Source of the DNA: CAYJDG01 sp964368875
GTDB taxonomy: Bacteria; Pseudomonadota; Alphaproteobacteria; Micavibrionales; Micavibrionaceae
NCBI GenBank assembly: GCA_964368875.1
Contig: CAYJDG010000003.1
Coordinates: forward strand, 19,783 to 83,782
Direction of reading: 5' to 3'
Length of the DNA: 64,000 nt
The notes beneath the pieces were generated by a model that ran no database searches, had not been told where the DNA came from, and worked only from the letters and a program-made list of their open reading frames with translations. Every line of letters begins with the position of its first letter. Position 1 is the stretch's first letter. Both the position numbers and the translations under genes were made by a program. Shown piece after piece: positions 1-8,873 of this stretch.

Positions 1-88
1 GCTGTGATGGATCTTTCTGTGGCTCTTTCTTTTCAGCAGGCTGAAAACGGCCGTTGTTATCCATAGTCTTATCTTCAGGTTTTGGCAT
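1..88 (-). CDS. Hypothetical protein, 5' part only
   Basis: Only the first 29 or so codons are inside the window; the gene runs off the left edge. The start is supported by an AAGGAG ribosome site six bases before the ATG. The visible product begins MPKPEDKTMDNNG and is hydrophilic, rich in Lys, Glu and Pro, with no signal peptide. It diverges from the small proline-rich gene at 240, which has a similar MPxP opening, so the two may be related small proteins. No function can be assigned. Confidence 0.5.
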   Translation of the reverse strand, partial: MPKPEDKTMDNNGRFQPAEKKEPQKDPSQ

Positions 89-239
89 AATAAGCTCCTT
101 TAGCTGTTGAGTTTTGGATAGTGGCTTAACAACGATGCACCGCAGATTTTGTTCCAGACAAAAGCGTGCCGCAACGCAGAAGGAACCCTTTACTATATCT
201 ATCGTTGGTTCAGCATACACACATTAGAGGAGATAAAAA

Positions 240-365
240 ATGCCAGATCCAAAAAATCCGAACGCGCCAACTCAACCTGAACAGCCTCTGCGCGCTCCAC
301 AGGTTCCACAGGAAGCTCCCGCTCCTGCAACACCAGCTAAAGAAGATATTCCACCACAAGCTTAA
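240..365 (+). CDS. Small proline-rich protein, 41 aa
   Basis: A short gene with a strong AGAGGAG ribosome site at 226-232, seven bases before the ATG. The product opens MPDPKNPNAP; about a third of its residues are Pro and it is rich in Gln and Ala, with no hydrophobic segment, so it is probably disordered. It ends six bases before the end of the convergent efflux gene. Unknown function. The good ribosome site and biased composition argue that it is real, but there is no homology evidence. Confidence 0.5.
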   Translation: MPDPKNPNAPTQPEQPLRAPQVPQEAPAPATPAKEDIPPQA

Positions 366-371
366 TCAGCT

Positions 372-1727
372 TTAATTTTGTGTCCAGCCGCCGCCGACCG
401 CTTTAAAAAGTGTGACGGCTGCGGCTAGACGCTCATTCTTCACCTGAAGATAGGTATCTCGCGCACTAAATAAAGTTCGCTGCGCATCAAGAAGTGCCTG
501 AAAATCAATCGCTCCCGCTTTATACCTTTGTTCTGAGAGATCATACGCTTTCTGCGCTTCAGTGAGCGCAGAGCCCAACGCTATTTCACGCGTCTGTGCC
601 GCACGGATTACAACCAACGCATCTTCGACTTCGCGGAAGGATGTCAGAACCGTCTGGCGGTAAGATTCCATGAGCTCCAGCTGACGAGCTGTTGCCTGCT
701 CGACACCCGCCTCAAGACGACCCCCTTGGAAAATTGGAGCCGCGAGAGATGCGGCCAGCGCTAAAGCCGTCGTCGCCGGATCCCCAAAGGAAGACGCCGC
801 AACGCTCCACGTCGAGCCAAGTGTAACCGATGGATAAAGCGCAGCGCGGGCGGCCCCGATATTGGCATTCGCTTCAACCAGCGTCGTTTCAGCAGCGCGA
901 ATGTCAGGACGGTTACGTAGCAAATCGGATGGCACGCCAGCATCGATAGCCGGAACAACGATCTGATCAAGCGTGGTCGTGGCGACCGTCACAGTCAGCG
1001 GCGGTTTGCCCAGCAAAAGATTGAGCGCATTCTCAGTAGTGCTAACGGTCGATTGCAACGATGCCCGAGACGCGCGGGTAGATTCGAGTGTCGATTTTTG
1101 CTGAGCAACTTCGAGCGCAGAGTCGGCCCCGGCATCAAAGCGAGCTTGCACAACTCTCAGCAATTCTTCGGCGTTCTTCAGGTTTTGATCGGCTGTAGCG
1201 AGACGGCTGCGTGCAGCGAGCAGATTGAAATAGGTTTGCGCCACATCGCTCATCACCACCAGGCGAAGGGCCTCATGGGTATAGATCGTGCCTTCAAGCC
1301 GCGCTTCACCTGCAGAAACTGCGGAGCGCACAGCCCCGAAAAGATCAGCCTCATAGGACAAATTAACGCCGCCATTCCAGCTGTTATCGGTATCGCCACC
1401 TCCGGCAAAACTTTGATTCGCGCCGACGCTTGCATTCACGCTCGGGAAGAGGCTGGCGCGCGATCCCTTCAGCGCAGCGCGTGACTGTTCAATTCGCTGA
1501 ACCGAGGCCTTAAGATCGAGATTGTCATTTAACGCTTCGGTCATGAGGGCATTCAGTTCGGGGCTGTTGAAATTCGTCCACCAGTCTTGGGCGACCTTGA
1601 CCGCTGCCGCTTCCTGAGATTGCGACCATTTGGCGGGAGTCGTAACATCGGGCCGCTGATAATCAGGCGCGAGCGAGCATCCGGCAAGGACACTCAGGCA
1701 AGTGGTGGTCAGAAGAAATTTTTTCAT
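372..1727 (-). CDS. Outer-membrane efflux lipoprotein, NodT/OprM (TolC) family
   Basis: A 451-residue TolC-type channel lipoprotein, the outer-membrane duct of the tripartite pump encoded just upstream. The signal peptide ends in an LAGC lipobox with the lipidated cysteine at position 17. The mature part has the duplicated helical OEP repeats of the NodT family, with motifs such as LLGKPP after the first repeat and LLRNRPDIRAAE opening the second. It is the last gene of macA-macB-tolC, eight bases after macB. Length is normal for the family. The substrate of the pump cannot be read from the sequence. Confidence 0.92.
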   Translation of the reverse strand: MKKFLLTTTCLSVLAGCSLAPDYQRPDVTTPAKWSQSQEAAAVKVAQDWWTNFNSPELNALMTEALNDNLDLKASVQRIEQSRAALKGSRASLFPSVNASVGANQSFAGGGDTDNSWNGGVNLSYEADLFGAVRSAVSAGEARLEGTIYTHEALRLVVMSDVAQTYFNLLAARSRLATADQNLKNAEELLRVVQARFDAGADSALEVAQQKSTLESTRASRASLQSTVSTTENALNLLLGKPPLTVTVATTTLDQIVVPAIDAGVPSDLLRNRPDIRAAETTLVEANANIGAARAALYPSVTLGSTWSVAASSFGDPATTALALAASLAAPIFQGGRLEAGVEQATARQLELMESYRQTVLTSFREVEDALVVIRAAQTREIALGSALTEAQKAYDLSEQRYKAGAIDFQALLDAQRTLFSARDTYLQVKNERLAAAVTLFKAVGGGWTQN

Positions 1728-1735
1728 ATGAGACT

Positions 1736-3673
1736 TTACTCCGAACTTAAGGCAACGACAGGATCGAGACGGGCCGCCTTACGGGCAGGCAAATACCCGA
1801 AGACCAGCCCCGTGACGACCGCGCAGGTAAAAGCCAGCAGCGCGGGCATCACCGAGAAGGCAATATTGACAGCAAAGAGGGATATAATCCACCCGCTGAA
1901 AAAACCAAGCATCACGCCAAGAAGCCCGCCGATTGTACAGACAACCGCCGCTTCGGTATTGAACTGGATCATGATATCGCGCATCCGCGCCCCTGTCGCC
2001 ATACGGATACCGATTTCCCGGGTGCGCTCGGTCACACTTACCAACATGATATTCATCACCCCGATCCCGCCCACCAGCAGCGAAATCGCAGCAACCGCCC
2101 CGAGCAGAATGGTCAGGGTGTTCTGAGTCTCAGTCGCCATTTCGAGCAAAGAGGCCGTATTACGGACGTTGAAATCCTCAGTGCCATGTCGCTTGGTCAG
2201 TAAGGCCGTGATCGCAGCCGTGGTCTCGTCGATCTTATCGACCGAAAAAACTTTCACACTGATGCTGTTGATGTAACTCGTCCCCACCAGCCGGGTCAAA
2301 ACCGTGCTCACAGGGGCGAAGACGGCATCATCCTGATCCTGCCCCCACGGGGCGGCGCCCTTCTTGCTCATCACGCCGATAACTTCGAAGGGAATATTTC
2401 CGACCAGCACATATTGCCCGACTGGATTATCTCCTGAGGGAAATAAAGTATCGACAACGGTTTGACCGAGCACCAGAACGGGGGCGAATGAACTCTGGTC
2501 ACGCTCAGTAAAGAAATTTCCACTGGAGAGCGACCAGTCGCGGGCCACCGGAAAGCCGGGGCTGACACCGTTGATGGTGGTCGCGTAATCGAGATTGCCG
2601 ACGCGCAGCGTCTTGCGCGCATTGCGTTCACCGACCACGACTTCGACGTTGGGCAGATCACGGAGCGCAATCACATCTTCCAGAGTCATCGAGGCGTTAT
2701 CACCGCTGGAGCGAATTCCCGCAGCGCCGGGCCGGATAGAAAGCAAGTTAGTCCCCATCGCGCTGATCTGGGTCAGGACTTTCGCTTTACTGCCATTGCC
2801 AACCGCCAGCATGGTGATCACGGCGGCTACGCCGATGACAATCCCGAGAAGAGTCAGCAACGTGCGAAACAGATTGACGCGCAGCGCCCGCAGCGCCGTC
2901 GTGACTGCCTCAAACCCCTCGGCACCCAACGCTCCCGCGGGTTGCAGATCCGGATCCTTGGTGAAGGCTTTTGCTGGATCGGCATGCTCGGTCTGCGCAT
3001 CGCCAATGATCCGTCCATCCTGAAAACGGACGATGCGGTGTGCGTGGGCGGCTACCTGCTCATCGTGGGTGATCAGAACGATCGTGCGGCCTTCGGCGTG
3101 GAGTTCTTTCAGAAGCGCCATCACTTCCTGCCCGCTGCGGCTATCAAGCGCACCGGTCGGTTCATCAGCAAGAATAACGGGGGGGTTGTTCATCAACGCA
3201 CGTGCAATCGCGACGCGCTGTTGCTGGCCGCCGGATAATTGATTGGGGCGATGATCGCCTCGCTCAGCAAGCCCAAGACGAGCCAAAAGCTCGCCTGCCC
3301 GGGTGCGGCGTTTCGCTTTATCAAGCCCGGCATAAATCGCGGGCATTTCGACATTTTCTGAGGCGGTCGAGGTCGCGAGCAGATTATAGCGCTGAAAAAC
3401 AAAGCCGAAGGTTTCCCGGCGCAGGGCCGCGAGCTGATCGGCATCCAGCGTCGAAACATCGCGCCCGAGCACGTGATAGGTTCCAGCGGTCGCGCGGTCG
3501 AGACAGCCGACGATATTCATCAGCGTCGACTTACCCGAGCCGGACTGCCCCATGATCGCGACGAACTCGCCAGCATGGATGGTCAATGAAACGTCATCGA
3601 GCGCTTTGACGACCGTATCGCCGCTTTGGTAATAGCGGTTGAGATGCTCAAGCTTGAGAACGGGAATGCTCAT
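1736..3673 (-). CDS. macB: MacB-type ABC transporter, fused ATPase and permease
   Basis: An inner-membrane ABC exporter of 645 residues that works as a mechanotransmission pump, driving substrate from the periplasm through the TolC-like duct. The N-terminal ATPase has Walker A GQSGSGKST (42-50), signature LSGGQ (146-150) and Walker B VILADE (166-171). A first membrane segment follows near 270, then the large periplasmic MacB domain, then three C-terminal helices from about 520 (the FtsX-like permease). Its start overlaps the end of macA by four bases, so translation is coupled. MacB homologues export macrolides, siderophores, peptides or lipoproteins; which applies here is unknown. Confidence 0.93.
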   Translation of the reverse strand: MSIPVLKLEHLNRYYQSGDTVVKALDDVSLTIHAGEFVAIMGQSGSGKSTLMNIVGCLDRATAGTYHVLGRDVSTLDADQLAALRRETFGFVFQRYNLLATSTASENVEMPAIYAGLDKAKRRTRAGELLARLGLAERGDHRPNQLSGGQQQRVAIARALMNNPPVILADEPTGALDSRSGQEVMALLKELHAEGRTIVLITHDEQVAAHAHRIVRFQDGRIIGDAQTEHADPAKAFTKDPDLQPAGALGAEGFEAVTTALRALRVNLFRTLLTLLGIVIGVAAVITMLAVGNGSKAKVLTQISAMGTNLLSIRPGAAGIRSSGDNASMTLEDVIALRDLPNVEVVVGERNARKTLRVGNLDYATTINGVSPGFPVARDWSLSSGNFFTERDQSSFAPVLVLGQTVVDTLFPSGDNPVGQYVLVGNIPFEVIGVMSKKGAAPWGQDQDDAVFAPVSTVLTRLVGTSYINSISVKVFSVDKIDETTAAITALLTKRHGTEDFNVRNTASLLEMATETQNTLTILLGAVAAISLLVGGIGVMNIMLVSVTERTREIGIRMATGARMRDIMIQFNTEAAVVCTIGGLLGVMLGFFSGWIISLFAVNIAFSVMPALLAFTCAVVTGLVFGYLPARKAARLDPVVALSSE

Positions 3674-4845
3674 AAGCGCGGGCCGCCGCCCATGCGTCCC
3701 ATACCGCCCGGCGTCTGTGTTTTAGCGGGCGCAGGCAGCGGCAGGACGATTTCATCCCCGGCGGCTAAACCGCTGCGCACTTCGGCATTGGCGCGGTCCA
3801 TCAGGCCGATCAGCACGACCTTGTCCTGACCATCCTTGGTCTTCACCATATACGCCTGCCCCTGCTCGGTATCCTTGGCCGGAACTGGCTTGCCCAACGC
3901 ACCAACCGGAATGATCAGAACATTGTCAGCCTTGCCGGAGACAAAGAACATCTGCGTGCTCATCCCCGACATCAGCGTGCGGTCTTTGTTGTCGACATCG
4001 ATCAGGACATTATAAAGCACGACATCATTGATGACTTCTGGAGAGGGCAGGATCTGGCGCACCTTGCCGCTCCAGCGCCGCTGGCCAGAGCCAAGCGTGG
4101 TGAAATGCGCAGGCATTTCGACCTTCAGCTTCATAATGTCAGCCTCGGCGACCTGCGCCTTGACGGTCATGACATCGAGATTGGCGATCTGCACGATGGT
4201 AGGTGCGGTCTGATTGGCGTTCACAGTCTGGCCTTCGCGCACGGATTGGGCAACCACAGTCCCGTCCATCGGCGCGTAGATTTTCGAGTAATTGAGATTG
4301 GCTTTATCGCCCTCAAGTGTCGAATTCGCTTCCTCGATCTGCGCGTCCAGCGATGCGATCTGCGCCTCTGCAACTTTCAACGCCGTCTGTGCGTCTTCCA
4401 GAACTTCCTTGCTGATAGCGTTGGCTTTCATCAGGGTCTGGTTGCGGGTGAGTTTTTGACGGGCCGAAACCGTATTCGCTTCCTGCTGGGTTTTTTGGGC
4501 CTGCAACGTTTTGAGGCGGGCTTCGTCGGCGGCAACCTTGGTCAGGAAAACTTCCGGATCGATCTCGGCGATCAGATCGCCCGTTTTCACTGTATCACCC
4601 AGTTCAACCGCCAGTGTTTTGATCTGCCCGGACACCTGCGCCCCGACATCGACGTATTCTTTTGGCTCAAGCGTCCCCTGCGCGGTGACCATTTCTTCGA
4701 TATTGCCCGTCGTTACGGTGATGACTGGCGCGGCAGTCCGCTCCGAGCTGGCCCCTTGCGACTTTGTCACAAAGACCCACGCCCCACCGCCGAGGCACAG
4801 CAGGAGAAGAATGAGACCTATATATTTACGTGATGATTTGGCCAA
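3670..4845 (-). CDS. macA: MacA-type periplasmic adaptor (HlyD/RND membrane fusion protein)
   Basis: A 391-residue adaptor linking MacB to the outer-membrane channel. One N-terminal membrane helix (about 9-27) is followed by a lipoyl/barrel-sandwich domain, a long alpha-hairpin (about 95-190, rich in Ala, Gln, Lys) and beta-barrel domains. The C-terminus is Gly/Met/Arg rich (GGMGRMGGG). The start is TTG: no in-frame ATG lies near and a GGAGCG ribosome site sits just upstream. It is the first gene of the efflux operon. A TATATATAAG stretch about 30-40 bases upstream is the likely -10 region. Confidence 0.9.
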   Translation of the reverse strand: MAKSSRKYIGLILLLLCLGGGAWVFVTKSQGASSERTAAPVITVTTGNIEEMVTAQGTLEPKEYVDVGAQVSGQIKTLAVELGDTVKTGDLIAEIDPEVFLTKVAADEARLKTLQAQKTQQEANTVSARQKLTRNQTLMKANAISKEVLEDAQTALKVAEAQIASLDAQIEEANSTLEGDKANLNYSKIYAPMDGTVVAQSVREGQTVNANQTAPTIVQIANLDVMTVKAQVAEADIMKLKVEMPAHFTTLGSGQRRWSGKVRQILPSPEVINDVVLYNVLIDVDNKDRTLMSGMSTQMFFVSGKADNVLIIPVGALGKPVPAKDTEQGQAYMVKTKDGQDKVVLIGLMDRANAEVRSGLAAGDEIVLPLPAPAKTQTPGGMGRMGGGPRL

Positions 4846-4928
4846 ACGCGCTCCGCTCCTATATCAAGGGTATCTTATATATAACGCCCTGGAGCATGGA
4901 ATCCCCCCACCCCCGAAGACCTGACAAA

Positions 4929-5768
4929 TCAAGGCGTTACATCTAGATCGAGCAAAGTCTGCGAGTCTATTTTCCCGGCACTCGCGATAAACTCAGGGCT
5001 AGCGAACTTCTTATCAGCGTGACCATAGGTAAGGCTATTGCCCTGCAAATCAATGATCGATCCGCCCGCACTGCGCAGGATGGCATCTCCCGCCGCAATA
5101 TCCCACTCTGATATACGCCCGAAGCGCGGATAAAGGTCCGCTTTGCCAGACGCTATCAGGCAAAGCTTCATCGAGCTGCCCATGCGGATGGTCTTGTTGA
5201 CTTTGAACCGTTCGAGAAATTTATCAATCTTGCCGAACGGATCTGTGGTGCGGTTGGTCACGATGGTGAAACCTTCGCGCGGAATATCACGCACACGAAT
5301 TTCTTTTTCAGTCCCCGTGCTTTCGAGATAGCGCATCGCTTCTCCAGGCCCAGTGCCAGTATAGAGATCGCCGTGCACAGGGGCGTAGATGATCCCCATA
5401 ATCGGTTCGCCCTTGTGAATGAGCGCAACGTTGACTGTATAATCACCACTGGCAAAGCCTTTGGTGCCATCGACTGGATCGACCAGCCAAAAATAGTCTG
5501 CTTGGGAAAGATCGGGAATGCGTCCTTCTGAGACAGCTTCTTCACCGATCATCGGCACGGAGGGTACAATTTCCCTCAATCCTTTTTCGATGATTGCTTC
5601 AGCGATTTTGTCGGCCTCAGTGACCGGAGAGCCATCAGCTTTCGTCGTTACCGTGAGTGTGTCGACCATGTCGTAATAAGGGAGAGTCGCCTGTCCCGCT
5701 TCGAGCACGATACGCCGCACCTGATTACAGAGCGCCTTGGGGTATTGAAGAATGCGTTCAGCGCTCAT
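4929..5768 (-). CDS. cysQ: 3'(2'),5'-bisphosphate nucleotidase CysQ
   Basis: A 279-residue member of the lithium-sensitive, Mg-dependent phosphatase family (inositol monophosphatase fold), which removes the 3'-phosphate of PAP left over from sulfate assimilation and related sulfotransfer. The metal site is visible as GEE (75-77) and DPVDGTKGF (97-105), with the second aspartate in SEWDIAAGDA near the C-terminal part. It starts six bases after the end of ugd, so the two are probably cotranscribed. The inositol monophosphatase branch is less likely because the overall match follows CysQ. Confidence 0.9.
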   Translation of the reverse strand: MSAERILQYPKALCNQVRRIVLEAGQATLPYYDMVDTLTVTTKADGSPVTEADKIAEAIIEKGLREIVPSVPMIGEEAVSEGRIPDLSQADYFWLVDPVDGTKGFASGDYTVNVALIHKGEPIMGIIYAPVHGDLYTGTGPGEAMRYLESTGTEKEIRVRDIPREGFTIVTNRTTDPFGKIDKFLERFKVNKTIRMGSSMKLCLIASGKADLYPRFGRISEWDIAAGDAILRSAGGSIIDLQGNSLTYGHADKKFASPEFIASAGKIDSQTLLDLDVTP

Positions 5769-5774
5769 GAAAAC

Positions 5775-7121
5775 TTACGAGACGCTGCGCAGCTTGATCT
5801 TGCGGCCCGGTTTGATTTCAGGACGACCAATCGACACATAGTGGAACCCGGTCTCTTCCATCTCCGGAAGTTTGTAGATGTTGCGCAGGTCAACCAGACA
5901 CGGCGTCTTCATCAGTTCTTCAATCCGGTCAAGCTGTAACGCGCGGTATTCGTTCCATTCGGTCACGATCACGAGCACATCGGCCCCCTTCGCAACTTCA
6001 TACGGATCTTCACACCATTCGACACCAGCAAGCGCCTTGCGGGCATGGTCCATGGCGACAGGATCATGCGCGGCAATTTCAGCACCCAGCGCCTGCAGTT
6101 CCGGAATGATCACCAGCGACGGAGCTTCACGGATATCATCGGTGTTTGGTTTAAAGGCAATCCCGAGAACGCCGACGCGTTTGCCTTTGATATCCCCGCC
6201 AGCCGCAGCCACAACGCGCGCCGCCATATCTTTCTGACGCTGCGTATTCGATGAAACGACCGATTCCACGATGCTGAGCGGTGTTTCATAGAGCTGCCCG
6301 ATCTGCGCCAAGGCCAGCGTGTCTTTCGGGAAGCAGGAGCCACCGAAACCTGGACCTGCATGAAGGAATTTGGAACCGATACGGCCATCAAGTCCCATCG
6401 CACGGGCAACGTCCTGCACGTTCGCGCCGGTCGCTTCACAGAGATTGGCGATTTCGTTGATGAAGGTGATCTTGGTCGCCAAGAACGCGTTACTGGCATA
6501 CTTGATGATCTCAGCCGTTTCCGGTGAGGTCACGACCATCGGTGTTTCATTCAGATAGAGAGGGCGATAAAGCGCGCGCATCACTTCGGCGGCCTGCGTG
6601 CTGATCGTGCCCAGTACGACCCGGTCCGGGCGCATGAAGTCGTTGATCGCGGCACCCTCGCGCAGGAATTCCGGATTGGAACACACATCGAAATCAGCAT
6701 CCGGGCGCACGCGACGGATGACCTCGTTGACCTTGCGGGCCGTGCCGACCGGGACGGTCGATTTGTTGACGATGACGGTATAGCCGGTGAGATGCTGGGC
6801 GATTTCTTCAGCGGCTTCGAATACATAGGTCAGGTCAGCATGACCGTCCTTGACCCGAGGCGGCGTGCCCACCGCAATAAACACCGCATCGGCCCCGGCG
6901 ACAGCTTCGGCCAGATTTGTGGTGAAGGAGAGGCGCTTGGCTTTAACCTGCTTGGCGACCAGTTCTTCAAGACCCGGTTCATAAATCGGGATTTCACCGT
7001 TTTTGAGGCGCTCGATCTTGGCTGCATCCTTATCGACGCAAATGACCTCTATCCCGAACTCAGCGAAACAGGTTCCCGAGACCAAGCCGACATATCCGGT
7101 TCCGACGACGCCAATGCGCAT
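5775..7121 (-). CDS. ugd: UDP-glucose 6-dehydrogenase
   Basis: Oxidises UDP-glucose to UDP-glucuronate with two NAD, feeding surface polysaccharide or lipid A sugar synthesis in the cytoplasm. The product has 448 residues. The NAD site GTGYVG lies at 7-12, VNKSTVPVGT near 118, and the catalytic cysteine at 263 in GGSCFPKDT. The start at 7121 is chosen because AAGGAG sits six bases upstream and the Rossmann strand begins at once (MRIGVVG); a longer reading from 7223 adds 34 residues unlike the family. Followed closely by cysQ. Confidence 0.95.
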   Translation of the reverse strand: MRIGVVGTGYVGLVSGTCFAEFGIEVICVDKDAAKIERLKNGEIPIYEPGLEELVAKQVKAKRLSFTTNLAEAVAGADAVFIAVGTPPRVKDGHADLTYVFEAAEEIAQHLTGYTVIVNKSTVPVGTARKVNEVIRRVRPDADFDVCSNPEFLREGAAINDFMRPDRVVLGTISTQAAEVMRALYRPLYLNETPMVVTSPETAEIIKYASNAFLATKITFINEIANLCEATGANVQDVARAMGLDGRIGSKFLHAGPGFGGSCFPKDTLALAQIGQLYETPLSIVESVVSSNTQRQKDMAARVVAAAGGDIKGKRVGVLGIAFKPNTDDIREAPSLVIIPELQALGAEIAAHDPVAMDHARKALAGVEWCEDPYEVAKGADVLVIVTEWNEYRALQLDRIEELMKTPCLVDLRNIYKLPEMEETGFHYVSIGRPEIKPGRKIKLRSVS

Positions 7122-7185
7122 ATTATGCTCCTTGAAAGGCTGAAATTTGGGGAAAACTAACCTTTTTGCCGTATGATGGAAAGAT

Positions 7186-7206
7186 AATTCCTCATTCTCG
7201 GGAATT
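7186..7206. promoter_or_regulatory. Inverted repeat overlapping the sapC -35 box
   Basis: AATTCC and GGAATT form a perfect six-base inverted repeat with a nine-base spacer. Its right arm covers the first bases of the -35 box of the promoter before the SapC-family gene, in the divergent region shared with ugd. The position suits a repressor site, but short repeats like this also occur by chance. Confidence 0.3.
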
Positions 7207-7233
7207 GCTAAACCTCCCCGCAAAGTCTATGAT
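7205..7233 (+). promoter_or_regulatory. Sigma-70-type promoter of the SapC-family gene
   Basis: TTGCTA and TATGAT are separated by exactly 17 bases. The predicted transcript starts near 7240, giving a leader of about 30 bases with an AAGGAAAG ribosome site before the ATG at 7272. Confidence 0.55.
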
Positions 7234-7271
7234 TCTCAACAATTTGAAAGATTTAAGGAAAGACCCCTGCC

Positions 7272-8054
7272 ATGGCGACTAAGAAGACTGCTCAGGAAAC
7301 CCAAGACACCCCGCCAGCCGGCACTCTCCCGCTCTTTTACAAGAACCCGGTCCCACTTGACGCAAGCCGCCATGCCTCGCTCGGCCTGAAGAAAAACTTC
7401 GGTCTTGGCTTTACCAAAGGCATCAATGCTGTGCCGATCAATTTGATCGAAATGCCGCAAATCTGCCATACCTACCCCATCGCCTTCAGCCCTGACGCCA
7501 GCGCGACCCCGGTCGCCATCCTCGGCCTGCGCGACAACGAAAACCTGTACCTGAACGCCCATAATGAGTGGCTCGCCGATTCCTATATTCCGGCCTATAT
7601 CCGCCGGTATCCGTTCATTTTCTCGGAAGTTCCAAATGGGGACCAACTGACCCTCTGCGTCGATCTTGACGCACAGACGACCGATGAATCAGGCGAGCAA
7701 AAATTCTTTGAAGCCGATGGTAAACCTTCGACACTGTCACAAAATGCGCTGGAATTCTGCAAGTCCTACCATTCCGCCGCCAAGCAAACGATTGAGTTTA
7801 GCCGCGCCCTGCATGAAGCAGACCTGCTGGTGACGCGTCAGGCAGAGATCAGCACACCTGCTGGCCGTAAAATCAACTTCTCGGGCTTCCGCATCGTGGA
7901 TGAGAAAAAATTGTCCGAACTATCGGATGCGACTTTCATGGAATGGCGCAAGCGCGGCTGGCTGCCGTTTATCTATGCGCACCTCTTCTCAGGTGCACAG
8001 TGGCAGCGCCTGACCCGACTCCTTGGCGACAAGATCAAAGAAACCGCCAACTAA
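7272..8054 (+). CDS. SapC family protein
   Basis: A 260-residue soluble protein of the alphaproteobacterial/gammaproteobacterial SapC family. Despite the name it lacks the membrane helices of the peptide ABC permease SapC. Family features seen are LPLFYKNPVPLD near the start, then HASLGL, the IPAYIRRYPF motif and the FRIVDEKKLSEL segment near the C-terminus. In other bacteria the family often sits near tryptophan halogenase-like or TonB-receptor genes; none is nearby here. It is a single-gene unit with its own promoter, diverging from ugd. The biochemical role is unknown. Confidence 0.8.
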   Translation: MATKKTAQETQDTPPAGTLPLFYKNPVPLDASRHASLGLKKNFGLGFTKGINAVPINLIEMPQICHTYPIAFSPDASATPVAILGLRDNENLYLNAHNEWLADSYIPAYIRRYPFIFSEVPNGDQLTLCVDLDAQTTDESGEQKFFEADGKPSTLSQNALEFCKSYHSAAKQTIEFSRALHEADLLVTRQAEISTPAGRKINFSGFRIVDEKKLSELSDATFMEWRKRGWLPFIYAHLFSGAQWQRLTRLLGDKIKETAN

Positions 8055-8108
8055 GCCGTCGGTCTGTCCACCGCCTAACCCCTTGATGTCTTAAGACAAT
8101 ACACAGGT

Positions 8109-8132
8109 TTTTTCGGATACATTTCCGAAAAA
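8109..8132. terminator. Hairpin after the SapC-family gene
   Basis: TTTTTCGGA and TCCGAAAAA form a nine-base stem with a six-base loop about 55 bases after the SapC stop. There is no T-run after the stem on the plus strand, so termination would be weak; it may instead be an RNA hairpin or a binding site. Confidence 0.35.
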
Positions 8133-8213
8133 CTTGCTGTATTTGCGCGGGTCATGGTACATCTTTGCCATTCCAGATTTACAACAAGATTCAAACCTTT
8201 GGGGGTTTCATTC

Positions 8214-8795
8214 ATGGCTAAAGTAGGGGCGCAACGCGCCGCAGACCTTACCGGTCGTTCTAAATCCACTATTCAGCGCGGCATGAAATCCGGGCGCCTC
8301 TCTTTCGAGATCGACGACAAAGGCCAGCGCCTGATCGACGTGTCTGAACTTGAGCGCGTCTTCGGTCTGGCTCCGGAGCGTCCGGCAGGCACCAGCGAAG
8401 ACACCGTCAAGGCAGAGATTCAGCGCGCTCATGACATGATCGAAACCGAGCGCATGAAAATGCGCATCCGTATGCTCGAAGATCAGCTGCATATGACCCA
8501 GGCGCAACTTGATGATGCCAAGGACCAGCGCGACCAGTGGCAGAAACAAGCCCAGCAGGTTCTCCTGACCAGCCAGTACTCACAGAAACAGGCTGAAGAC
8601 CTCAAAGAAGAACTCAAAGAGCGCGACCGCCGCGAGAAAATGATCCGTCAGAAACAGATGGATGAGCGTCTCAAGCGCGCGCAAGCCCAGAATCCCCAAG
8701 CTGGCAAGCCGATCATTGCCGGAGCTCCCGCCCCAGCGCAGGACAATGAGTCCGGCATCTGGAAGCGCTTCCTGAGCCGCGTCAAGGCAGCCTAA
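8214..8795 (+). CDS. HTH DNA-binding protein with long coiled coil
   Basis: A 193-residue protein. Residues 6-26 (AQRAADLTGRSKSTIQRGMK) look like a MerR/excisionase-type helix-turn-helix, followed by a short wing with GQRLIDVSELERVFG. Residues 65-150 are a charged coiled coil rich in Glu, Gln, Arg and Lys with repeated RMRMLEDQL-like heptads, then a Pro/Ala-rich linker and a short basic end. This layout resembles KfrA-like or plasmid-partition DNA-binding proteins. The start at 8214 places the HTH at the N-terminus; an upstream ATG at 8154 would add 20 atypical residues. Followed directly by a terminator, so it is a single-gene unit. Target unknown. Confidence 0.65.
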   Translation: MAKVGAQRAADLTGRSKSTIQRGMKSGRLSFEIDDKGQRLIDVSELERVFGLAPERPAGTSEDTVKAEIQRAHDMIETERMKMRIRMLEDQLHMTQAQLDDAKDQRDQWQKQAQQVLLTSQYSQKQAEDLKEELKERDRREKMIRQKQMDERLKRAQAQNPQAGKPIIAGAPAPAQDNESGIWKRFLSRVKAA

Positions 8796-8812
8796 GCCTT
8801 CTACAACCTTTC

Positions 8813-8843
8813 AAAAAACCCGCCCTGATCCGGCGGGTTTTTT
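8813..8843 (+). terminator. Intrinsic terminator after the HTH/coiled-coil gene
   Basis: A CCCGCC/GGCGGG stem flanked by six A on the left and six T on the right, loop about seven bases. It is 17 bases past the stop codon and is symmetrical enough to work on either strand. A near-identical terminator follows bcp at 20987. Confidence 0.9.
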
Positions 8844-8860
8844 ATTAAGCAGTTTTAAGG

Positions 8861-8866
8861 TATTCT
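8861..8866 (+). promoter_or_regulatory. Possible -10 box for a leaderless transcript
   Basis: TATTCT lies seven bases before the ATG at 8874 and no ribosome site is visible. The corresponding -35 region overlaps the T-run of the preceding terminator and is poor, so this is one of the weaker members of the leaderless set described in the findings. Confidence 0.35.
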
Positions 8867-8873
8867 TCCGCCC

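Noticed and set aside
7236..7646. Minus-strand 136-codon open frame opposite the SapC gene
   Set aside because: Antisense shadow of a real gene, with no start signal or homology.
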